A stretch of 64,000 nt of DNA, taken from Lobosporangium transversale. Its lineage: Eukaryota > Mortierellomycota > Mortierellomycetes > Mortierellales > Mortierellaceae. Each line of letters starts with the position of its first letter. Position 1 is the first letter of the stretch. The notes below the pieces were generated by a model. The model searched no databases. It was not told the DNA's origin and saw nothing but the letters and a program-made list of their open reading frames with translations. Positions 13,861 through 25,698 of this stretch are shown here, piece after piece. The DNA is taken from assembly GCF_002105155.1 (NCBI RefSeq), contig NW_019028979.1:1-64000 (forward strand). The letters run 5' to 3'. The position numbers and the translations under genes are program-made.

Positions 13861-15120
13861 ATGGCCGATGCATATGCACGTCTCGACTTTCTCTGGAAAG
13901 CATCATATACACTACTCAGCACATGTCCAGGCGCATCTTCTCATTATATGGCTCAGTTCCTCGACCTTGCCAACGCCCGTGATTTGAAGCTACATGAAGA
14001 TATCCAAACCAAATCGTGTGCTGCCTGCGGATCTATCTTTGTGCCTGGAATCAATACTAAAGTCAGAGTTGTTCCTGTCCATGAGACACGCATCGAACGC
14101 GAACGACGGAAAAAGCAGGCTCGGAAAAGGGCAAAAAAGCAAAATATGTTGTTGAAAAGCAAGGATAATGATGAATCCTTTTTGGGTGCTGACAAACTGG
14201 CGACGACGAGGACGACGGTATCGACAGCAAAAGAGGAAACTATGAATTACCATCAAACCACAGCAACAATGGAGTATGATGAGGGAAAGGAAACGAAAAA
14301 ATCTATCAACGTCAACCTTGCTACAATAACAGCAACAACAAAAGTACTTCCTACATCCAATCCACAAAAGCAATCAAGCACACAACCTCAACAGTTGTTA
14401 CGCCCTCGAAAGATCATTCGCATCACCCCTCATACTGAAATCATTCAGCAACAACAACAAATGCAACAACAGTTGCGGCGCCAACTGATGGCAGATGGGA
14501 AGCCATCCAGAAAAATCGATAAGCGTGCAAATCAGGTTCTCAACCATATCATCTATTCTTGTCAAAGATGTAATAGAGATACAGAGCTTCGAGGAACAAA
14601 AGAAGGCTATTTGACTTCGCATATCAAAGCCAAGAAACTTGGGTCACAAAGACGCAAATTAAAGAATATGAAGCAGGATCTTGCTTCCACATCAGCTGAA
14701 GCAGCAATCGATTCAAAATCACAACCAATACAACCTGTGCCATCGACGCTCAAGTCAGGGCCTAATCTAGTAACGCATGCCACTGCAGTTGGCAAACGAT
14801 CAGCATCACCACTCCCTACCCACATACAACCCAATACCAAGCAATTTAAAAACGCTACATCATTGCCTCCCTCTCCTATTCGTGGACTATCAAAGGCTTC
14901 TTCTGCTGCGTCTTCAGCAGCGAGCTCGCCAGTATCATCCCCTCGTTTAGATAATGCCAAGTCAGGAGGCAGTAGTGGCAGCAGTAGCAAAAAGAAAAAG
15001 AAAGGAGGGCTGGCAAGTATTTTGGCTAGTCAGAAAGCAAAGGATCCTCCTCCTGACCCTAATGATGGCGCAGGATCTAGTGGAGATAGCTCACTAGCCA
15101 ATTTCCTCATGGGATTATAG
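13861..15120 (+). CDS. RNase P/MRP protein subunit, Rpr2/SNM1/Rpp21 family
   Basis: Intronless, 419 aa. The first ~75 residues fit the Rpr2/Rpp21/SNM1 domain: an N-terminal helix (YARLDFLWKASYTLLS), then DLKLHEDIQTKSCAACGSIF and VPGINTKVR, i.e. the first CxxC of a zinc site with the conserved xPGxxTxxR. The second pair is CQRC near residue 240, displaced by a ~150-residue Gln/Thr-rich disordered insertion. The C-terminus is Lys-rich, then GLASILASQKAKDP and a short terminal helix, resembling SNM1 tails. SNM1 is specific to RNase MRP whereas Rpr2/Rpp21 serve RNase P; I cannot decide between them. Start at MADAYARL, as the upstream frame is a poly-Lys artefact of an A run. Confidence 0.78.
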   Translation: MADAYARLDFLWKASYTLLSTCPGASSHYMAQFLDLANARDLKLHEDIQTKSCAACGSIFVPGINTKVRVVPVHETRIERERRKKQARKRAKKQNMLLKSKDNDESFLGADKLATTRTTVSTAKEETMNYHQTTATMEYDEGKETKKSINVNLATITATTKVLPTSNPQKQSSTQPQQLLRPRKIIRITPHTEIIQQQQQMQQQLRRQLMADGKPSRKIDKRANQVLNHIIYSCQRCNRDTELRGTKEGYLTSHIKAKKLGSQRRKLKNMKQDLASTSAEAAIDSKSQPIQPVPSTLKSGPNLVTHATAVGKRSASPLPTHIQPNTKQFKNATSLPPSPIRGLSKASSAASSAASSPVSSPRLDNAKSGGSSGSSSKKKKKGGLASILASQKAKDPPPDPNDGAGSSGDSSLANFLMGL

Positions 15121-15228
15121 GCTATGTCATCATGTAAAACACTTAATAAAAAATTGCTATTTTTTTACTTTATTTTTTTTATTGATTATTACTTCTGGCA
15201 TAAGAGTAAAAATGATGGTGTTATTTGT

Positions 15229-15252
15229 TTATGGGAATGCACGGCCAGTGAA

Positions 15253-15290
<38 letters not shown>

Positions 15291-17729
15291 TGAAAAATGA
15301 ACGATACCATATTATTAGAAGGGTATCTGACAATAACGTGGAGATCCATTGATCTTATTTTTTTCCTCCCTTCTTACCTTGGGTACAAGCAGGTGTCGCG
15401 AACGGTATAGAGGTTGAGCATCCAGGCAATATAGCGTTCGATTCCCAAACCAAATCCACCGTGCTCACTAGTACCAAACTTGCGTTGATCAGTGAACCAG
15501 TAGTAAGGGGAGGGATCAAGACCCTCGCGCTTATATGCAGCCATGAGCTCCTCCAAATCAGAGATACGCATCGATCCTCCGACAATCTCTCCAACACCGG
15601 GCATCAAGACGTCAACACTCTCGGTCAATGCACGGTTCTCAGGGCAACGCTTCATGTAGAACGCCTTGATCTCTGCAGGGAAGCGGCACAACAAGATAGG
15701 GCGATTGATCTTGTCTGTCATAGCACGCTCAGGAGCCTCAGGGATATCTTCGCCAACTTCATAGAAAGTGCCATCTTCCTTCTTGATGTCGTTATCCTTC
15801 AAATACTTTATAGCGTCAGAGTAGTCCATGCGCATAAATGGACGTTCGGGTCTCTTAAAATCTGGGTTAAGCTTGTAGACAATATCAGCAGTCGGTTTGT
15901 GGGCTAATGTGCGGTCAATGACATCACAAATCATATCCTCGATCTGATCCAATAGATCATCGAAGGAAATGAAAGCCATCTCAGCTTCACAGTGAGTGTA
16001 TTCCGACAAATGGCGACGGGTGTGAGACTTCTCTGCACGGAAAGATTCAGCTAAGCAGTAGACATCTCCCAATGAAGGCAAGCAGGTTTCCAAGTAAAGC
16101 TGGGAAGACTGAGTCAAGTAAGCCTTTTTTTATGGTGTAAGAAAAGAAAGAAAAAAAGGTTAGATTACAATCTCACTGACCCGAGACTTTCCAAACTATT
16201 TTTCTTGTATATTGTAAAATAACATACCTTCTCATTATAGTAGTTAAGCTCAAATAGAGTTGAACCACCCTCGACTGAGGTCTGGACCATGCAAGGAGGA
16301 GTGACTTCATAGAATCCACGGCTATCAAAATGGTCACGGAAAGCCTTCAGGACTTGAGAACGAACCTTCAAAATGCCCGACGCTCTCTCCTCACGCAAAA
16401 CTAAGTGACGAAGATCATACTTGACGGAAGGATCAGAGTTCTCGTTGACCTTGTTGCTGATAGCATCGTCACCACCGGGCGCCTTTCCAATGCATTCCCA
16501 GTAGTCAACAGTCAACTCATGGTTATCAGGTGCCTAATCAATAATTAAAATATTAAATGAAAAGAGTTGTTAGCAATTTAGTGTATCTCTCTTCCTCACC
16601 GACGGAAAATGAAATAATATAAAATAAAATAAAACTTACAGTCTTTCCAGCAGGGAGCTCGTTAATGACACCATACACGATGATAGTAGACTCGAGGGTG
16701 AGAGTAAGTGCATCGTATGTTTGGCACTTATGTTGGATTCAATCAAAATTAATAATTGTCAGCTATACATTATTTTCAATCGACATAGGAAAATACAAAA
16801 AAAGTTTTTCTTTTCCTTCACTTACGAGGTTATCGGTGAGAACGCATTGAAGGTAACCAGTACCATCTCTCAAAATTACAAACATCATGTTCTTTCCTTG
16901 AACGCGAAGGCGATGAACCCATCCTGAAACCTTAACACGCTTTCCTCTGTTATCAACACCGTTTCTAATCTTAATCTTGGTTGCAATCGGCAGGGAAGGA
17001 TCCTCCTTAAGGACAACCTTCTTGGCGGCTTCCAAAACACGCTCACGTTCCTCAGCAGCAGCCTGATCTTTGGCAGCTTGTTCTGCAGCCTGTTCAGCCA
17101 ACTTCTTGTTTTTCTTTTCCAGCTCGGCTACTTTCTTAATGGCCTTCTTCTGTGCAGCTCCAGAGATAGGGACAAAGCCAGAGGTCTCGCCTTCAGCAGT
17201 AGCAGCCTTCCAGACTTGAATCTTGACAGATTCGCCGTGGGCCTGAATGGCCTTGACAGCGGATTGATAAGGAGCTTCAATGGAACCATTGCCGGCTTCA
17301 TCAGAGCCCTTGGTCTCGTCGACATGAGCGACGACTAAGCCCACAACCAAAGAGCAGAAAGCAAAACAAGAGCAGAACAGCGAAATATGGATTAACAATT
17401 GATCATTTCGGAAAGGTTTAAAATAACACCATACCACACCCAACCAAGGTCTAGTGACTTCAATTGATCCAAATTAAATTGATACCAGTGAGCCCTAAAT
17501 TCCTCTTCAATATGTTGTCCCCCTTTTTTCTAAGGGCAAAAGCCTTCCTGCCCTGAGTGGCAATAGTCAATAGCTCTTTTGACAAAAAACTACAAAAATA
17601 AAATGTTTTAAAATAATATGTTCTGTGCTTCCTTTTTTCTCTTTTTTTTTTCTCATGGCTCCATGAAGTATAAATGAATGAATTACCAGCAGCAATAGAG
17701 AGTGAATCGACAGGTAATGTGTCAGCCAT
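15229..17729 (-). CDS. DED81: Cytosolic asparaginyl-tRNA synthetase
   Basis: Class IIb synthetase charging tRNA-Asn. Six exons: 17687-17729, 16826-17334, 16640-16726, 16228-16533, 15378-16123, 15229-15253; sum 1716 nt, 571 aa. Visible: the eukaryotic N-terminal appendage ([20 protein letters not shown]) followed by a charged coiled linker; the OB-fold anticodon domain [19 protein letters not shown]; motif 1 region [15 protein letters not shown]; motif 2 [19 protein letters not shown] with THCEAEMAF; and motif 3 [15 protein letters not shown]. The last exon is 25 nt, encoding FTGRAFP and the stop after a long T run; without it the protein would read on into intron sequence. The join of exon 1 to exon 2 is the least certain. 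Convergent with the SNM1-like gene, 108 bp apart. Confidence 0.96.
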
Positions 17730-18080
17730 GGTGAGAGGTGAGGAAAAAAAGCGGAAGAAGTGAAGAAAAGTAAAATGGAGGTTTTTTTTTATTTATTTCC
17801 ATTACTTTGTGATCAGCCACGTGACTACCCACTGAGTCACTCGTAAAAAAAAAATAAAAAATGCCCTTTTGGATCAAGGAGGAATACCAAATGTGTTGGC
17901 TGTGCGTCATGTTGGATACAAACAAGACATATTCAAGTGCACAGCAAAAACGTATTTCTCTCATTCTATGAACCCGATGAGCAAAATCTGCGGTCTTAGA
18001 ATTAATTAACTTTTCATACATTTCTATTGACTAAGCAAAACAGAGCAGTATAAGACGGAACAAAATAGAGTAGGGCCACC
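17730..18080. promoter_or_regulatory. Divergent intergenic promoter, AsnRS / unknown gene
   Basis: 351 bp between divergent starts. The start at 18081 sits in a perfect GCCACCATGG context. No other feature seen. Confidence 0.45.
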
Positions 18081-19494
18081 ATGGACAATTTAAACCATGA
18101 CGCCCTCCCAGAAGAGCGCATGGAGGAATCCGTCTCTGCGATACCAACAACGACACGAGAATTTCAACAACCATGGTCTTCACATAACTATTCTAGTCTT
18201 CAAGATATATCTAGCTCACAAACTCACGAGAGATATCCAGGGGGAGTACAGACTCGTCAAGGCCGACCCAATGTTGAAGAGCTGGAGGCACAGACAGAAG
18301 CGGAACGAGAAGTATATGATGGCCAGGACGGTTGGAATTATGAAGCACCATTTTCCCAACAGACATTTTTCCAGCACGCACAACGCGAACAACAGGTTTA
18401 TGTTAGGGAGGTTTTGCAAGGCCGCCCCGCCCTCCTTGAAAGCCGCGCTTTCCCTCAGGAATACTACACACCCGAAGAAATGTGCCACATCTATGGCATT
18501 GGCGATGAGGATGATTTCGTGGATAGTGAGGAATCCACGTGGACCGAATATGGCCATTCAGGACCTATTAACCCTTTTTCTGACCCAAGGATCTATGAAC
18601 AACTACGATGGACTAACGAATCTGGAGACCAAGGCATGACAGCGAGTGCGAGTGCGAGTGCGACCGAAAAGAGCAATATGAGTAAGGAAAATGACGGAAC
18701 AACAACAGCAACATCAGCAAGGCATAGTTATGGTATGGCTCCAGATCCACCAGATGTTAGAAACAAGCGTGACTTCATTACCGCCATAGAGTTGGGTATG
18801 CGTATTCAGAGACAGCAACAATTGCGAGCCATGCTCCGATCTAGAGATGCTCATGTCTTTCGCGATCAGGACAGCGCTATTGAAAGGGAGAACAAACAGC
18901 GTGCAGCTAATGCGTTATTCGATCACTCGACTCTGCTTCTTCATGCTCTGTCTATGAATGAGGTATGGATAGCGTTTTTTTTTTTTTTTTTTTTTTTTTT
19001 TTGATCCCAGTAGCATCATACTCCATGTATATCGCGTAAAAAAGGCCAGATGACTTAAGCAAAAGTAATATAAATGCCTGCTGTTGCTTTTTTCACTTCA
19101 TAGACGCCTGCTAAAGCGCGGATGCGAATGTTTCGGTATGAGTTGCTTTTTTGCTTGCTGAGGAAGATCAATTACAACGACAAAAAAAAGTAGCTTCTTA
19201 CTTCCAATCTTCTCTTTGACACCAATAAACCTTTGGCCCTAATGTCTACATCAAACATTCGTTTATCATAGCCATTTAACAGGCATGCCACAGCCTCAAC
19301 ATAGCTATACGCCTTCGAAGCAAAAGTGCAAGGAAAAGGAAAATGAAAATGCTTCCTCATCTACATCTCGCACCCCAGGATCTTCTCGGGGAACATTACC
19401 TCAAGAAGCGACAGCTCATCGTCCGCGCCGTGATAACGTTCCTCTGGATGATGAGTTCGCTCACACATACTTTCAAGGTCCTCGGTCATATTAG
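18081..19494 (+). CDS. Protein of unknown function (378 aa)
   Basis: I do not recognise this protein. Three exons, 18081-18962, 19104-19135 and 19272-19494, sum to 1137 nt with consistent phases (the third acceptor is at ATAG before CCATTTAACAGG). It is hydrophilic with no signal peptide or membrane segment. The best candidates for conserved blocks are YYTPEEMCHIYGIGDEDDF (~residues 130-150) and DFITAIELGMRIQRQQQLRA (~235-255), the latter likely helical. It ends in a basic Ser/Thr-rich tail with a final DEFAHTYFQGPRSY. A short (GAGTGC)n repeat gives ASASASA near residue 190. Divergent from AsnRS. Confidence 0.7.
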
Positions 19495-19743
19495 TGCTTT
19501 ATCAATCATCTCATTTGTAATCTTTTTTTTTTTTTTTTTTACATTTTTCACTTTGTACACTATTAAATCAATAAAGCTTTCAAGCTTGTGGAAACAATTA
19601 GTGGGATGAGCCATCATGAATGACAAGTGGGATAGCTAACGCCAATCAGCTCTGTGTAATGAAGCTCACCCCCTATTTCAGCCGCAACTTGCTTCATAGT
19701 TAATCAAAGCCGTGTCATTCCCATAGAGGAGGATAGTATAGAG

Positions 19744-22070
19744 CTATCTTGTCAACTTTTGCTGTTGTTTTTTGTTCATGTATTCTGCTACCTTGCCCTC
19801 GATTTTGACCATAAGGTTGTCTGCGCGCCTTATCAGCTCCTTTGAACGGTATTTGTTGTTACCCTTGATAAACGCCTTCTTGATATCCTCAGGGTCTACA
19901 ATCTTCGCTAAGCTACTTTCAATCCTCACCAAAGCTCTGTCAGCCGATTGGAGGATGATGGCCTTGTTAAGCGGCCTGGGTCTGTGTTTTTGGGGCTGAG
20001 TGGGGCTCGGGGCGTTGGTGTACCTTGATAGAGATTGGGAGAGCTGCTCCAATGCCATAGGGAGACCAGTGTGCTGTGAAGGAAGCCTTTGATGATTGAG
20101 TGAGCGTGAATGACAAGGAGCCAAAGATATAGACTTGGGCTTATGCGATCGTTGTTGTGGTTTTACGATTTGTGGTTTTCTCTCCTTGACGAAATCATCA
20201 GCACTTCTGTAGACAAGAGCGGGAACAGCTCCAGAAGCATGCGTCGCGACTGCATTATTATGATGTTGACGCATTGCTACCTTTTTCTCAAAACGACCAT
20301 CAGCTAAGTTAAAAAGGGAACCCAAAGCAGTGTCGCCAATCTTCATCATATATGTAAATGCGGTCTGCAAATGTGTAAGTATTGTTTGAATGTAACAGTA
20401 AAATCCTGGTTGAAGCCCCGTAGGTCCTTGTTCTTTTTGATATTGATTTGTTGGTTGCTTATGCCGCTGACCGAGGATTATGCGCTTCGAGTCAATAGGT
20501 TTCATCAAATTGTGATCCTTTGTCTCGTACGTTGCCTTTGGCCACACGAGCTCCTGTGGTGTACCTCGAATTCGCGTTCCGTCCAAGAACCACAGATGTA
20601 AATAGTACTTCGGCTTTTTCAAACGTTCCCACGGCCATAATAATCTTTGGTACTCTTGTTGGCGTAGCTGTGTCACTATGATCTTGTAGGTTCCATTCTG
20701 CAAATCCTGTACAGCGACATCACGAATAGGTAGAAGGACAATGGAATGAAGCGGTCTCTGCGCATCCAGATCCATCTGGTTCTTGTCGTTGATCAAGATT
20801 TGGAGGTAGAACATAGTATTAGGAAAGCCATATCCCTGCTTGTTGGTACAAAGGGGTTTACCATTGGATGTATAGAAATCCAAATGGACAATCTCTACAT
20901 ATGCATCGGCTGAATATCGAATTGGTTGAAGGACGGCATGAGGCAGTCTAGGGGATGAAAGACTGTATCCAAGAATCATGCTAAGGAGCAAGGCTCCTGT
21001 TGTGACAATGATTGCAATAAGGAAAGTCGTGATAATACTGTTGTCAAAAGGGGACTGAAGCCTATTGTTCCAGAGCTGGCTAGGAGACATAAGCTTAGGC
21101 AATGAGTTATTGACCGAGATGGCGGTGGCTATGACATGCCTGTCAATGGTATCGCATATATTGATGGAAGAAAGATCCTGGAGCGAAACACAGGATCGCA
21201 GGATGGTTTTGACGAGCTGTGTATAATCTACAGCATCAATACCATCGCTGTATCTGGACTGGATTAATTGGAACTGTGCATTAAGGCTATTGCGGATGTC
21301 AATCACGGAAAGTGGGTTGACAAAATCATCGCCACAAACCACGACGAGGACTGGCAGAGACGCGGATACTTGCATAAGGGCAACAGCGTCCTCCTCCTTC
21401 ACACCGTACACAGTTGAGAGTACGTATACACACAGATCCGCTTCCCCAATCAGCTGCTCGGTAATCGGGCTGTGAGCCCGTGCGAACCGTGGTTGCGTGA
21501 CATTGTCCATACCACAAAGACTTAAGGAGCATCTGCGATGAAGATTTGATGTGATCTTTTCACAGACCTTGGTATACTTTCCGTCTCCGAGAGTCCATCC
21601 AACAGCCATGATACATACTTCGCATTTCTGGTCAGAATGGGTAACTACGGGCTCTGATGGCGCTAGAGGAGACGTGAAAGAAGAGGAAAGGGTCGAAGCT
21701 CGGATGTTGAACCGGACATCACTTGTCAACCTGGTTTGCATGCAAGCACTAGTTTTCGTGAGGACATTTGCAACGGTTGCTTAATATAAGGCTTAGGACT
21801 AGTCTCATATTCCATTGCATTCTCAATATTATACACATCAAAGTACCTCTCGTCTCGTTCGAGGTCACTGACTTCCTCCCCATCATCTTGTTTATGATTT
21901 GGCTGCCCAGATAAGCCAAGTGATGACTGTGTTTGATCCAGTTTGAGAGAGCTCAACTTTGATTCAGATAGGTAGAAGAACTCATCAGTTTCATATCCGT
22001 CTAAATCATCGTCGCCCGATCCCTCGCCGGCTGAGGACCACGAGTCAGGGAACCCGTGCATAAAATACAC
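19744..22070 (-). CDS. Single-pass membrane protein of unknown function (736 aa)
   Basis: Two exons, 21847-22070 and 19744-21730. The 116-nt intron has a GTACTT donor and a CAG acceptor and makes the frames meet exactly (2211 nt). The N-terminus is acidic. Residues ~100-230 resemble a Rossmann/P-loop-type fold: ADLCVYVLSTVYGVKEEDA then LPVLVVVCGDD looks like strands 3-4 of a dynamin-like or septin-like GTPase, but no P-loop is present. One membrane helix, TTFLIAIIVTTGALLLSMIL, lies near residue 310. Next comes a beta-rich stretch (YVEIVHLDFYTSNGKPLC), then a basic Gln-rich tail. Function unknown. The alternative explanation of the frame change at ~21790-21726 is a single-base error. Confidence 0.7.
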
Positions 22071-22418
22071 TTTGGGCGAAATGTGAGGTTTTTTGTAAAA
22101 GAAGGCGCAGTGTGATAGGCGCGGTGATCAAAAATTATATGAAGGGAAGGAAGGTGAAAGGATAGAATGAAAAGTGAAGACGAAATGATAAAAAAAAAAG
22201 AGAGAGAGAGAAAGAGAAAGGAAGAGAGAGAAAGCGTGAATATCGCGTCTTAGTGAATTCGTGTCTACGTGGCCATTTCTCACCATATGAATATGATGTG
22301 CACAGGCATAAAATATTTTATTTGCACACATTGTATAAACATCAAATTGGCACGAATAATGAAACGTCCACATCCAATAATATGATAAATATTAGCGTTC
22401 TCTCTTTATTAGCCTGGT
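22071..22418. other. Intergenic spacer with GA-rich tract
   Basis: GA-rich on the plus strand at 22140-22240, i.e. CT-rich on the coding strand of the gene that starts at 22070. Likely promoter and 5' leader of that gene; no coding sequence seen. Confidence 0.5.
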
Positions 22419-24205
22419 TCATTCTGGAAGTAAGCGGAGCGTTGGCTTCAATAATGCCCTGTTGAAATGCATGCGAGGACCCTGTGTTGTAGGAATAGTA
22501 GTCTTAATCCACTGACGTACAAAGTACAGACGCGCCAACAGTTGTGTAATAGAGTCTTCGTTCCCAATAGTAGAGGAAAGGGTAATGCCGGTGTAGACTT
22601 TGTATAAATATTCATGATTGACCATCCTCATGAGGGAAATCTCTACTTCTCTACCAACAACAAAGAATCCGATGACGGCGAATTCATCCTCACTCTGTGC
22701 TTGAATGATACGCTCATGAAGGGCTCGTTTCATGAACTCTGCTATCCTAGCACGATCATCATCGATGGAGGCTCTTGACGCTGAAAACGGCTTAATCTCA
22801 CCGCAACCAACTGGGACGCCTTTATGGGTTAAAACGATGTCAGGTCTCTCTAAGCTACTTCCATTGAGCCTCGTATCCCTTATACATTCATGAGAAATGG
22901 CTTATTGATCAGGAAAATGGATTGAACTCAATAAGCAAACTGCAAGATGCACACCTGTAGTCATTGCATTTCATACCACTTGATAGAGAAACCTTCGTGG
23001 GTATTAAAGATCGTGTCCCAAATGGTACAGACATGGTGGATAATAAAGTTCATTTCTTGATTCTTTGATCTACAGCAGGCTTCTGAAGTGCTAGGGCCAT
23101 GCGACTGAGAAAGGCAAGACAAAATAGTGTATATTTCGAGCTCCATATCATTAGTCGCGCGAGGAAAATAATATCGTTTCCCTTCGTCTTGAGCCACTAA
23201 AAAAGTGTCAATAGCATCCCTGCATGAATTCGGAAGCTGATAACGGATAGATCTAGGAAATGCCTCATGCTGGTCTACAACTTGAATTGATGACAGCAAC
23301 CTACATAGAGACCCATCCAATAATTAGTGTCAAAACAAAAATTTGCCATTTGCCATTTTTAGGCGAACGCAACAGTCAAAGTCATGACATTTTTGTTTTG
23401 ATATTTGAAGGGCACATTGATACACTAAATTAAACTAGAGGTCTTTTTTCTTTTTCTTTTTCTTTTTCTTTTTCTTTTTTTTTTTTTTTTAACTTGTAAT
23501 CTATCGGTTGGCCAATTCTTACCATCGCTCTTCTAAACTGGCAAAGTTGTCAAGAATGTGTACTCTTCTCTCCACGCCTGTATGAGATACACCCGTTAAT
23601 TCATTCATATCCAATACAAACCGCTCACGCTCGATCAAATATTCTTCTGGAGGGTCGGGCGATAAAGTCGGAGGTTCATAAAAGGATTGAGAGGATAGCG
23701 GTTCATCGTCATCAGAATGTAAAGAAGATGTCGCGCCGGCATATGAAGGGGGAGCGTCTTCTGAAACACCTGGACCTGGGAAGCCAACAACAGAGGACGG
23801 CATTCGTAAAGTGTTGTCGATTTCATTATTGCTACTGCTTGCTTGCTCCCGAATTAGCTTTTTTGCGATATGTTCACCTCCTAAAGCCAATTCTTTTGCT
23901 GTTCTCTTTGTAGAGATTGATACCTGTGCTGAAACTGCCACAGAAGCCCAATACTCATCTCCATTGTTGCGTTGCCAAACGTCATAGTCTGATTGCAAAC
24001 GCGTTCGTATTCGCTTAGAAATGTCTGTTACAGAAATTAGGGCGGAAAATGCGGCATGTGCATCTTTTTCAATAGTAAAGTTAAACGCTTCGTTGAAACT
24101 AGGCATTGTGATCGATTCTTGGTTCTTGAGCCTCTCTAAGAGCCACTGGAGAGGCGTAGTTGTACTCCCCATTGTCAAGTAGGCTCTATTTTGAAGGCAC
24201 CACAT
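22419..24205 (-). CDS. Unknown protein with possible PD-(D/E)XK nuclease-like core (488 aa)
   Basis: Three exons: 23523-24205, 22977-23300, 22419-22878; 1467 nt with phases that close. I do not recognise a named family. The N-terminal half has helices and a Pro/Ser-rich linker. The C-terminal part reads DTRLNGSSLERPDIVL, then VGCGEIKPFSAS, then a long helix beginning DDDRARIAEFMKR, and a beta strand FAVIGFFVVGREVEISLM. The spacing RPD ... GEIK is what the PD-(D/E)XK nuclease fold shows, and I recall similar RPD/GE(I/V)KP proteins as uncharacterised families in Mucoromycota genomes. Nuclease activity is inference. Start could instead be Met at 24172 (MGSTTTPLQW). Followed on the upstream side by long A runs. 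Confidence 0.68.
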
Positions 24206-24981
24206 GAGGAAAGAACCTCAAGCATGTTCAGTATTATGTCTTCGGGCCAAGTTTCAAATAAACAAAAAAAAAAAAAAAAAAAAAAAAACCAGCTCTTTAA
24301 CATATAGAAAGGACAGAGTTTTTATTGCCAATTTAAAAAAAAAAAAAAAAAAAAAAAAAGTCTACACTCTTCTCTCCGCCTCTCTGCTGCTGCATAGCAC
24401 CTAGACAGAGAACCTAAGAAAGAACCAGTGTATATTGTCAGTATGCTTTAAGCTCGACTTGACAAGTTATTCAGTGATCATCTAGTTTATATCCTGCTGC
24501 ATTCTTCTTTCCGCCCTCCTGCCGCTGCACAGAGCACCTGAGCAGGAGACCTAAGAAAGAACCAATACATGATAGCAGAGTTTGACTAAATGCCAAGAAT
24601 CGAGTCAAAGGTGTCAGATACTATATGTATCTCTATTTTTCTTTTCATTTGACCAGCATCTAAGGTGGAGTGAAATTACAATGAATGAAAGATAAAAAGA
24701 TTGAAAAGTTTCTTATTTTCGTATGTGTGTTAGAAAGCTATAAAGACGTAGAATGATAAAGTGATGGTGATGGTCTTTGACCACTAAAAATAAAAATGAA
24801 AAACCAGGTCTACGTAATTTGAGCAAAATAAGAATAATTAAAAAATTCACAACCTCTTCAAAGTAAAATGTGCAAAAAAATTTTACAAGATAAAAAGTGC
24901 TTACAAAAAAATATCCGCGGTTTGTATATAAAAATATATTAGAGCATGCATGCACATGCATTTCACTTTCTTTCTCTCTCT

Positions 24982-25015
<34 letters not shown>

Positions 25016-25698
25016 CATTTAACAAGTACTGTATATACAGTGAAGAGAATGATTGGACTTTATAGGGATATATGAGCCTTTTCTTCATTTCCTTTAATTC
25101 CTTTCTTTATTCCTCTGGCATCAGTTTAGCTATTGCTCCCTTTGTTATTGAAACAAGACATGTTCAACAATCTTTATTGCAATTGACCTGCAAGGGTTGA
25201 TTTTTTTATCTTTTAGCTTAGCGCATCATATCTTCATTAGTTTTCCCATTTAATACAAAACAATGCTCCATGAAGCATTGGGTGTGGATGTTAATTTACT
25301 GTTTTAAAAAGAAATAGGCACAGGTTTATTAAACAAAACTTTTTTTTTTTAACTGTCTGTTTTTGTCTTGTCTGTTTTTTCTTCTTCAGCCATGGCTCAT
25401 TCCTTTCGCTCACTTTTCCCATCCATTCTTCAATTCTTTCATTCCTTCATTCCTTCCATTTCTCTTTCACATCCTCTTTGTGCATGACTCTCAATTGTCT
25501 CCTCACTATCCTTTCCTCTCCTCTCCTTACCTTTCAAACGCATACAGCAAGCAACGAAACGAACATCTCTTCTTCACACATAATACTCTAACTGAAACTG
25601 TGCTCTACTTCTTCTTGCTTGCTACTTAAACCTCCTCTTCCCATCTTCCTTCTTCTCCTTCTCTTGTGCTTTGCACAACATCTTGAAAGGTATCAATC
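24206..25698. other. Intergenic region, AT-rich, with long A/T runs
   Basis: No gene seen. Contains A runs at ~24263-24288 and 24335-24359, a T run at ~24985-25015, a duplicated ~65-bp segment (listed separately) and a CT-rich tract at 25376-25680 leading to the OPY2-like start. Confidence 0.5.
24366..24568 (+). repeat. Imperfect direct duplication of ~65 bp
   Basis: 24368-24432 and 24503-24568 share the layout CTTCT(C/T)TCCGCC...CTGC(T/C)GCTGCA...AGCACCT...GA(A/G)ACCTAAGAAAGAACCA with scattered differences, separated by about 70 bp of different sequence. It could be a duplicated regulatory segment or a remnant of a small dispersed element. Confidence 0.7.

Noticed and set aside
21731-21846. 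Frameshift in the 736-aa protein gene
   Set aside because: A 116-nt GTACTT...CAG intron joins the two frames exactly, so a lesion need not be invoked.
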